From Orbaceae bacterium lpD02 (GTDB lineage Bacteria; Pseudomonadota; Gammaproteobacteria; Enterobacterales; Orbaceae), in NCBI GenBank assembly GCA_036251875.1, contig CP133960.1, positions 2,524,258-2,588,257 of the forward strand: 64,000 bases of DNA. The letters are read 5' to 3'. Shown piece after piece: positions 57,314 to 64,000 of this stretch. Numbering within the stretch: position 1 is the first letter of the stretch; each line of letters starts with the position of its first letter. Below the pieces are notes generated by a model. It did no database searches, was not told where the DNA came from, and was given only the letters and a program-made list of their open reading frames with translations. The position numbers were made by a program, and so were the translations under genes.

Positions 57314-58048
57314 ATGCTTAAGGCGGTTTATCCTAATTGGCCCGCGCCAGATAACATCCGGGCATTGACCACCACTCGTCAAGGTGGACGAAGTACGGCG
57401 CCTTACCATTCGCTTAATTTAGCTAGCCATGTTGGCGACGATCTAAATCATATTATTGAAAATCGTATGCTCGTTAAACAATCAGAAGGGCTACCAAGCG
57501 AGCCAATTTGGTTAAATCAAATTCACAGTACTAAGGTGATTGATCTTGCTAATTATCACTCGGTCGATGCTGATGGGAGCTATAGTCAGCAAAAAAAGGT
57601 AATTAGTGCGGTATTAACAGCAGATTGCTTACCGGTGCTATTTTGTTCGCAGCAAGGCGACGAAATCGCTGCTGCTCATGCTGGTTGGCGCGGATTATGC
57701 CAAGGGATCTTAGAAAATAGCGTTCGTCATTTTAAATGTCAGCCATCGCAAATCATGGCGTGGTTAGGCCCAGCAATTGGGCCGTTAAAATTTGAGGTCG
57801 GCGCCGAAGTCAAAGCTCAATTTGAGTTTTATGATAGTGAGGCATCTAATGCTTTCCAATTAGTCGAGCAAACTCAACAAAAGTATCTTGCTGATCTCTA
57901 TTTATTAGCTCGACAACGCTTAACCAAGCTTGGCCTGCAGCATATTTATGGTGGAGAACACTGCACTTATAGCGAAAGTGAGTTATTTTACTCTTACCGT
58001 CGCCAGTCTCAAACAGGTAGAATGGCATCCTTAATTTGGTTCGAATAG
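57314..58048 (+). CDS. pgeF: Peptidoglycan editing factor / purine nucleoside phosphorylase PgeF
   Basis: A 244-residue YfiH-family protein. Zinc ligands are recognisable: His in LNQIHSTKV near 72, Cys in TADCLPVLF near 107 and His in AAHAGWRG near 124. In E. coli PgeF prevents misincorporation of L-Ser into the peptidoglycan stem, and the family also shows nucleoside phosphorylase and laccase activity. Paired with rluD. Confidence 0.94.
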   Translation: MLKAVYPNWPAPDNIRALTTTRQGGRSTAPYHSLNLASHVGDDLNHIIENRMLVKQSEGLPSEPIWLNQIHSTKVIDLANYHSVDADGSYSQQKKVISAVLTADCLPVLFCSQQGDEIAAAHAGWRGLCQGILENSVRHFKCQPSQIMAWLGPAIGPLKFEVGAEVKAQFEFYDSEASNAFQLVEQTQQKYLADLYLLARQRLTKLGLQHIYGGEHCTYSESELFYSYRRQSQTGRMASLIWFE

Positions 58049-58089
58049 CACTCAATTTATTAGCAAATTAGATTAAAACCATACGGTTG

Positions 58090-59217
58090 TTATAAAAAGA
58101 GCTCGAGCAGTGAATTAAGAAACAATTTACCTCGTTTTGTGAGTTGCCAATTATCCTTATCTTCCGTAAGATAGCCTTGCTCTATTGCTAGTTTAATCGG
58201 TTGTTCTATATGCTTAAATGTTAAGCCTGTCCGTTCAATAAAGCGGATTTTAGGTGCATCTTCAAATAGCCTGAACTGATTCATAAAGAATTCAAAAGGT
58301 AGTTCATCATGTGGTACTTGATAAGATTTTTCTAAATAACGTCCAGTTAAATAGCCTTTAGGATGCCTTGTTTTTACTGTGCGAATGATTTTGCCATCGG
58401 CTTGAGTCAATTTACCGTGAGCACCACACCCAATACCGATATAATCACCAAAACGCCAATAATTGAGATTGTGTTGGCACATCAAGCCAGATTTTGCGTA
58501 GGCAGACGTTTCATATTGCACATAACCATTATCCGTTAATAGCTTATCACCTTGTTGATAAATATCCCATAATAGCTCTTCATCAGGCAATTTAGGCGGT
58601 TTTGAACCGAACAAGGTATTAGGTTCAATCGTTAATTGATACCATGACAGATGAGGAGGAGAGAGTGAAATAGCTTGTTTTAGATCAGATAATGCATCCG
58701 ATTGTGACTGATCGGGTAAACCGTGCATTAGATCAAGGTTAAAACTGCGCAAATTAAGTTTTCGTGCTAGTTGCGCCGCTTTAATTGCCTCATCAGGGTC
58801 ATGAATACGGCCCAGTTTAATTAATTTATCAGGTTGAAAACTTTGTACGCCAATTGAGATTCGGTTTATTCCTGCATCAATATATCCGCTGAAATGGTTA
58901 GCATCAGCTGAGTTTGGATTAGCTTCAATGGTTATTTCCGCCCCTGCTGCAAATGGAATATAAGTTTGAATGTTTGTTAACAATCGGTTGATTAATTCAG
59001 CTGAAAATAGACTTGGTGTTCCGCCACCAATAAATACAGAATGGATCGCTCGATTATTTGTTAAGGCAAGATCGTGGCGTAAATCAGCTAATAGGTGATT
59101 AATATATTCCTCATATGCAGGCGCTTGCTTAATATTATGCGAATTGAAATCACAATATGGGCATTTTTGTACGCACCAAGGCATATGAATATAAAGACTA
59201 AGTGGAATATTCGTCAT
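58090..59217 (-). CDS. hemW: Radical-SAM heme chaperone HemW
   Basis: A 375-residue HemN-like radical-SAM protein with the HemW cluster motif CVQKCPYCDFNSH near residue 15-27, GGGTPSLF near 65 and the C-terminal HemN domain. HemW binds heme and hands it to respiratory enzymes. It lacks the extra Cys after the CxxxCxxC that HemN has, separating it from the true HemN in this window. It follows ttcA by 3 nt. Confidence 0.93.
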   Translation of the reverse strand: MTNIPLSLYIHMPWCVQKCPYCDFNSHNIKQAPAYEEYINHLLADLRHDLALTNNRAIHSVFIGGGTPSLFSAELINRLLTNIQTYIPFAAGAEITIEANPNSADANHFSGYIDAGINRISIGVQSFQPDKLIKLGRIHDPDEAIKAAQLARKLNLRSFNLDLMHGLPDQSQSDALSDLKQAISLSPPHLSWYQLTIEPNTLFGSKPPKLPDEELLWDIYQQGDKLLTDNGYVQYETSAYAKSGLMCQHNLNYWRFGDYIGIGCGAHGKLTQADGKIIRTVKTRHPKGYLTGRYLEKSYQVPHDELPFEFFMNQFRLFEDAPKIRFIERTGLTFKHIEQPIKLAIEQGYLTEDKDNWQLTKRGKLFLNSLLELFL

Positions 59218-59220
59218 TAA

Positions 59221-60114
59221 TTAGTTAACTTCTTGCCATAAAATTAGATCTTGCTCGGCAATTTCGCTGGCGTCAAAACTATTGATCGGCATTTCTTCAC
59301 GATCAAAAGCAAGATCTCCTCCGTTAACAATTTCGTCGCCTTTTTTGATACCTTTAAAATCAAACAAGTTAGTGTCACAAAGGTGAGAAAGGGTAATATT
59401 TTGAGTAGCGCGAAACATCGTTTCAATGCGTCCTGGGAATTTTTTATCCCATTCGTTTAGCATCTCTTTAATGACTTTTCTTTGTAAATTAGGTTGAGAG
59501 CCACACAGGTTACACGGAATAATTGGAAAATGCTTTAACTCCGCATATTGGCTGATATCTTTCTCTTTACAGTATGCAAGAGGCCTTATTACAATATGTT
59601 CGCCGGTATCATTCATCAATTTTGGCGGCATTGCTTTTAGTTTTCCGCCATAAAACATGTTTAGAAATAGTGTTTCTAAAATATCATCACGATGATGACC
59701 TAAGGCGATTTTAGTTGCGCCAATTTCAGTGGCAGTACGGTACAAAATGCCTCGTCTTAAACGTGAACACAGTGAACACGTTGTTTTGCCTTCGGGTATT
59801 TTCTCTTTGACAATACCATAAGTATTTTCTTCAACTATTTTATGTTCTACGCCTAACGACAGGAGGTATTCAGGTAAAATATGTTCAGGGAACCCAGGCT
59901 GTTTTTGATCAAGATTAACCGCGATTAACTCAAAATTAATCGGTGCACTCATTTTTAAATTGAGCAAAATATCAAGCATAGTATAGCTATCTTTACCGCC
60001 CGATAAGCAAACCATGATTCGATCACCATCTTCAATCATATTAAAATCGGCAATAGCTTCGCCGACTTGCCGTCTTAAACGTTTGTGTAATTTATTCTGA
60101 TTATAAATTTTCAT
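59221..60114 (-). CDS. ttcA: tRNA 2-thiocytidine synthetase TtcA
   Basis: TtcA thiolates C32 of certain tRNAs with an Fe-S cluster. The 297-residue protein has the PP-loop [11 protein letters not shown] near 35-45 and the two Cys motifs [10 protein letters not shown] near 115 and [12 protein letters not shown] near 205. It is cotranscribed with lpxT (13-nt gap) and hemW. Confidence 0.96.
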   Translation of the reverse strand: MKIYNQNKLHKRLRRQVGEAIADFNMIEDGDRIMVCLSGGKDSYTMLDILLNLKMSAPINFELIAVNLDQKQPGFPEHILPEYLLSLGVEHKIVEENTYGIVKEKIPEGKTTCSLCSRLRRGILYRTATEIGATKIALGHHRDDILETLFLNMFYGGKLKAMPPKLMNDTGEHIVIRPLAYCKEKDISQYAELKHFPIIPCNLCGSQPNLQRKVIKEMLNEWDKKFPGRIETMFRATQNITLSHLCDTNLFDFKGIKKGDEIVNGGDLAFDREEMPINSFDASEIAEQDLILWQEVN

Positions 60115-60127
60115 ATAATTTAATTAG

Positions 60128-60844
60128 TCATGAGGTTTTAAAGAAGCGCTTAGGTATTAAGCGCAATAGACAATGTACTAAATAATCGCTGGCAGGTGTT
60201 AGTAAAAACCAACTGAGTACAATGCTGGTTATGGCTAACGAACCAACATAAACATCTGTAAACCAATGCGCGCCAGCAATAATACGTGGCGCCGAAAAAA
60301 CGATGACAATGATTGCTGATTGGATAAATGCTTTTAAACCAAAATATCGCCACATAAAAGCAGCAAAAATCATTAACATCATACCATGATCGCCAGGAAA
60401 GCTATCTCCAGATGCATCTTTAGTACCAAAATGTGTCAATTTTGAAATTCGATTAATTGATTCAAATGGCTCGAAATAGAGTGTTGGACTTTCATGAGCG
60501 ATAGGAATAAATCGTCCCCATTGTTTAATCAAAACAGCCATCATAAGCATCATCAAGCCAAGCGCAATCATTTTTTGTTTCTCATCCTTATTCTCTCGGC
60601 GAAAATAGAGGTAATAAAGCAGAGCCATGGCTACAAAAGAGATTACATCAAAGATGCGATGATTAGTAACCGCAATTAAGTACAGAAATGTTTTATGGCT
60701 ACCGTCTAAAAAGTGATTAAAAAAGTGAAAAATAGTTGAATCGATATCAAACCAAAAACCATCACGATAGCTATAATATTGACTGCTTAGTAGCAAAATA
60801 CCAAATAGATTCCAGCATAGAATCTGAGTTATTCTTTTTGTCAT
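60128..60844 (-). CDS. lpxT: Lipid A 1-diphosphate synthase LpxT
   Basis: LpxT transfers phosphate from undecaprenyl pyrophosphate to the 1-position of lipid A in the periplasm. The PAP2-family protein has six membrane helices, motif SFPGDHGMMLMIF and RIIAGAHWFTDVYVGS, close to E. coli LpxT (YeiU). I prefer ATG 60844 because it aligns with the E. coli start; the in-frame ATG 60865 has GTTTTGG before it and is also possible. It lies just after efpL; the two genes are also neighbours in E. coli (yeiP/yeiU). Confidence 0.87.
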   Translation of the reverse strand: MTKRITQILCWNLFGILLLSSQYYSYRDGFWFDIDSTIFHFFNHFLDGSHKTFLYLIAVTNHRIFDVISFVAMALLYYLYFRRENKDEKQKMIALGLMMLMMAVLIKQWGRFIPIAHESPTLYFEPFESINRISKLTHFGTKDASGDSFPGDHGMMLMIFAAFMWRYFGLKAFIQSAIIVIVFSAPRIIAGAHWFTDVYVGSLAITSIVLSWFLLTPASDYLVHCLLRLIPKRFFKTS

Positions 60845-60867
60845 AACGTTAATATAACCATCCAAAA

Positions 60868-61440
60868 CTAGTCAGCACGACTCATAAAACGGCGCTCAGC
60901 AACATGGATTTTTATTTTTTCTCCGTTATTAATATATTCAGGCACTTGAACGGTTAAACCGGTAGTTAATTTCGCAGGTTTAGTTCGAGCACTCGCTGAG
61001 GCTCCTTTAATTCCTGGATTGGTTTCAATAATTTCCAGCTCAACTGTTTGTGGTAATTCCAGGGCAATGATTTGATCATCCACCGTCAAAACGTGAAGAC
61101 CAGCAATTCCCCCTTCGGGAATAAACAGTAATTCCTCTTCAATTTGTTCTTGTTTAAATGAGTAAGGGGTAAAGTCTTCATCATCCATAAATACGTATTC
61201 ATCACCATCGATATAAGAAAAATTAACTGCGCGACGGTTAAGCTCAATGAGATCTAAAATATCATCACCTTTAAAGCGCTCTTCAACTTTTAGACCTGTT
61301 TTTACATCGGCAAAGCGCATTTTATAAAGGGTACTTGCCCCCCGAGCACTCGGGCTTTGCACTTCAATATCTTTCACGAGGAGCAGTTTACCGTTGTAAG
61401 ATATTGCATCCCCACGCTTAACTTCATTAGCTTTTGGCAT
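60868..61440 (-). CDS. efpL: Elongation factor P-like protein EfpL (YeiP)
   Basis: EfpL is an EF-P paralogue that relieves ribosome stalling. The 190-residue protein is near-identical in layout to E. coli YeiP, with the loop [13 protein letters not shown] carrying Arg33 in place of the modified lysine of EF-P, and the C-terminus [10 protein letters not shown] separate efp gene is expected elsewhere. First gene of efpL-lpxT-ttcA-hemW on this strand. Confidence 0.96.
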   Translation of the reverse strand: MPKANEVKRGDAISYNGKLLLVKDIEVQSPSARGASTLYKMRFADVKTGLKVEERFKGDDILDLIELNRRAVNFSYIDGDEYVFMDDEDFTPYSFKQEQIEEELLFIPEGGIAGLHVLTVDDQIIALELPQTVELEIIETNPGIKGASASARTKPAKLTTGLTVQVPEYINNGEKIKIHVAERRFMSRAD

Positions 61441-61541
61441 AATTTTGTTTTCCAGTTATCAATAATAGCATAAATAAGCTCGCTATTTTAACGCTATCTT
61501 GCTATTGTCACCAGCAAATTTATTGTGTAAATCTGCGTGTT

Positions 61542-61808
61542 ATGAATAATGATTTTCAGTGTCGAGAAAATTGCGGTGCTTGCTGCATTGCACCGTCTAT
61601 TTCAAGTAAAATTCCTGATATGCCAAATGGTAAACGCGCTGGTGTAGCCTGTATTCATTTAGACAACAATTACCGCTGTTTATTATTTGCTATGCCCTCT
61701 AGACCGCTAGTCTGCCAAAATTTACGGCCCTGTTATGAAATGTGTGGTAACAGCAGGCAAGAAGCGTTTGAGCATCTAGAAAATTTAGAAGAGTTAACTC
61801 GTCCTTAA
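61542..61808 (+). CDS. yeiW: YkgJ/YeiW-type cysteine-cluster protein
   Basis: An 88-residue protein with CRENCGACCIAPSISS at residues 7-22 and further Cys near 37, 46, 59, 64 and 68. This is the zinc- or iron-chelating YkgJ family, and the sequence is close to E. coli YeiW, which also lies near yeiP and yeiU. Function unknown. Divergent from efpL. Confidence 0.88.
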   Translation: MNNDFQCRENCGACCIAPSISSKIPDMPNGKRAGVACIHLDNNYRCLLFAMPSRPLVCQNLRPCYEMCGNSRQEAFEHLENLEELTRP

Positions 61809-61905
61809 ATAATTTTTATAAAAAATCGGTTTTATTAGAATTATTTATCTCTTATTGCCGTTTTTTTGATACACTTCGTAAAATTTTTCTCAAAAATAAT
61901 ATGTT

Positions 61906-63405
61906 ATGCAAAATAAACTTAAACGTGATCTTAAAGCCCGCCATCTTACGATGATAGCGATTGGCGGTTCAATTGGTACAGGGTTGTTTGTTGCATCCGG
62001 AGCAACGATTGCACAAGCGGGTCCTGCTGGTGCTTTACTTTCTTATGCCATTATTGGTTTGATGGTCTATTTTTTAATGACCAGTTTAGGTGAGCTTGCC
62101 GCCTATTTGCCAGTATCAGGGACATTCGCGACTTATGGTGCAAGGTATGTTGATGAATCCTTTGGTTTTGCCATCGGATGGAACTATTGGTATAACTGGG
62201 CAATCACAGTCGCAGTCGATTTAGTCGCGGCGCAATTAGTTATCTCTTATTGGTTTGATTCCGGTAGCTATAATTGGCTATGGAGCGTGCTTTTTTTAAG
62301 TATTATTTTCCTACTTAATTATATTTCAGTAAAAGGCTTTGGCGAGGCTGAATTTTGGTTCTCGTTAATAAAAGTCGTTACGGTGATTATCTTCATACTA
62401 TTAGGTACAGGGATGATTATTAATATTTTTTTAGATTGGTATCATCATGCAAGTGTGGTTACGGTTGATGGCATTGCAACAATAGTATCGACATCCCAAA
62501 GCCCTTGGTATAATTGGACAATTGGTGATGCTCCTTTTGTTGGCGGATTTTCCTCAATGATTGGCGTTGCGATGATTGTTGGGTTTTCTTTTCAAGGGAC
62601 GGAGCTAATTGGGATCGCGGCGGGTGAGTCTGAAAATCCAGAAAAGAATATTCCCAAATCAATTAAGCAAGTATTTTGGCGAATTTTACTTTTTTATGTA
62701 TTAGCGATTTTTGTTGTGAGCTTAATTATTCCTTATACCGATCCGAGCTTATTACGTAACGATGAAACGGATATTAGTGTCAGCCCATTTACGCTGGTTT
62801 TTGAAAATGCAGGACTACTTTTTGCCGCAGCATTAATGAATGCGGTGATTTTAACTTCTGTTTTATCGGCTGGAAATTCCGGTTTATATGCCTCAACGCG
62901 TATGCTCTATGCGTTAGCTAAAGAGGGCAAAGCCCCTAAGTTATTCACTCGTTTATCGCATTCTGGAGTACCAAGATTGGCGTTACTCGCGACGACCTTT
63001 ATTGCTATGCTCTGTTTTTTAACCTCAATGTTTGAAGATAGAGAAGTGTATTTATGGTTACTTAACCTATCAGGTATGACAGGCTTTATTGCTTGGCTTG
63101 GCATAGCGATTAGCCATTACCGTTTTAGGAAAGGGTATATTGCCCAAGGCCTTGATCTTGACAAATTGCCATACCGATCAAGTTTGTTCCCGTTTGGTCC
63201 AATATTTGCTTTTGCGCTGTGTTTAATTATTACCCTTGGGCAGAATTATGAAGCCTTTTTACAAGATCAAATTGATTGGAATGGTGTTATTGCAACTTAT
63301 ATTGGCATTCCACTATTTTTAGTGATTATGTTTAGTTACAAATTGTTAAAAAGAACAAAGTGGATTAAATACCAAGATATGGATTTTAGCCGTATTAAAT
63401 ACTAA
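61906..63405 (+). CDS. lysP: Lysine-specific permease
   Basis: LysP is a proton-coupled lysine importer. The 499-residue APC-family protein has 12 membrane helices and matches E. coli LysP in most blocks (RHLTMIAIGGSIGTGLFVAS, SFQGTELIGIAAGESENPEK). In E. coli LysP also regulates CadC; no cad genes are seen here. The ATG has no good Shine-Dalgarno. A 97-bp AT-rich gap upstream holds no clear operator. Confidence 0.95.
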   Translation: MQNKLKRDLKARHLTMIAIGGSIGTGLFVASGATIAQAGPAGALLSYAIIGLMVYFLMTSLGELAAYLPVSGTFATYGARYVDESFGFAIGWNYWYNWAITVAVDLVAAQLVISYWFDSGSYNWLWSVLFLSIIFLLNYISVKGFGEAEFWFSLIKVVTVIIFILLGTGMIINIFLDWYHHASVVTVDGIATIVSTSQSPWYNWTIGDAPFVGGFSSMIGVAMIVGFSFQGTELIGIAAGESENPEKNIPKSIKQVFWRILLFYVLAIFVVSLIIPYTDPSLLRNDETDISVSPFTLVFENAGLLFAAALMNAVILTSVLSAGNSGLYASTRMLYALAKEGKAPKLFTRLSHSGVPRLALLATTFIAMLCFLTSMFEDREVYLWLLNLSGMTGFIAWLGIAISHYRFRKGYIAQGLDLDKLPYRSSLFPFGPIFAFALCLIITLGQNYEAFLQDQIDWNGVIATYIGIPLFLVIMFSYKLLKRTKWIKYQDMDFSRIKY

Positions 63406-63425
63406 TTTTTAGCTAAACCAAGCCG

Positions 63426-63449
63426 GTATCGCGCAATTTGGCGCGATAC
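63426..63449. terminator. Hairpin between convergent lysP and infA
   Basis: A perfect 9-bp GC-rich stem GTATCGCGC / GCGCGATAC with a 6-nt loop lies between the two convergent stops. No U-tract follows on either strand, so function as a terminator is uncertain. Confidence 0.45.
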
Positions 63450-63476
63450 AATATGGCATAAATAGAAAATGGATTA

Positions 63477-63931
<455 letters not shown>

Positions 63932-64000
63932 TTAATATTTTTGACCGGTTATACGGCACCATTCTTCTTTGGTTACCACCGGATCTAGCTTAAAATATTC
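63932..64000 (-). CDS. 3' end of a minus-strand reading frame, cut by the window edge
   Basis: The last 22 codons of an open frame, containing KLDPVVTKEEWCRITG and ending GQKY before TAA at 63932-63934, run off the right edge. The composition looks protein-like, but I do not recognise the family. It could be the gene that precedes infA on this strand. Confidence 0.35.
   Translation of the reverse strand, partial: EYFKLDPVVTKEEWCRITGQKY

Overview
The window is a stretch of AT-rich gammaproteobacterial chromosome packed with housekeeping genes. Many products closely resemble Escherichia coli proteins, and several gene orders are the classic ones: leuS-lptE-holA-nadD, ilvLGMEDA, rplM-rpsI, yihI-hemN, lonH-fabA, rluD-pgeF, sitABCD. 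The low GC content, short intergenic spaces, a sorbose-type PTS, a reduced hof gene set and this mixture of enterobacterial orders suggest an insect-gut Orbales/Orbaceae type of bacterium (Gilliamella-like). That placement is inference; no 16S gene is present.

Layout. 1-5.5 kb: tex, murB, a YcaD-type MFS gene and birA, all on +. 5.5-9.3 kb: a membrane sulfatase-fold phosphotransferase (-), modF (+), then a 409-base non-coding stretch with DnaA-box-like sequences before uvrB. 9.3-18 kb: uvrB, a small membrane protein, a YoaB-type RidA protein, fabA and lonH (-, with a FabR-like operator), lapC/yejM, and a yhcH-kdgK pair for 2-keto-3-deoxygluconate-type metabolism. 18-26 kb: an MFS gene, ycgL, a lytic transglycosylase behind a run of eight G, ycgN, then leuS-lptE-holA-nadD on -. 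26-33 kb: the complete branched-chain amino acid operon ilvGMEDA behind a textbook leader-peptide attenuator. 33-39 kb: a Gfo/Idh/MocA oxidoreductase, rplM-rpsI, hemN, yihI, coaA and a yqjC-like gene. 39-44 kb: an L-sorbose PTS operon (sorC-F-B-A-M-E) without sorD.

44.3-46.9 kb is the most unusual region. A minus-strand operon tRNA-Val, tRNA-Val, tRNA-Lys is followed by four tandem 177-bp repeats. Each repeat carries the last 19 nt of tRNA-Lys, a 77-nt insert that can fold into a string of hairpins, and a copy of the operon's intrinsic terminator. The design closely parallels the rtT repeats behind E. coli tyrT, but here it sits on another tRNA. A 1540-bp IS element has landed in one repeat, duplicating the 20-bp terminator palindrome. 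Its transposase is split at an A AAA AAG heptamer.

47-50.4 kb: a hof/pil-type DNA-uptake operon in which hofM and hofN are fused into one gene, followed by hofO, hofP and the secretin gene hofQ. 50.4-55.3 kb: yigL, tusA and a Fur-box-controlled Mn/Fe ABC transporter (sitABCD). 55.4-64 kb: bamD, rluD, pgeF, hemW, ttcA, lpxT, efpL, yeiW, lysP, infA, and the 3' end of one more minus-strand reading frame at the right edge.
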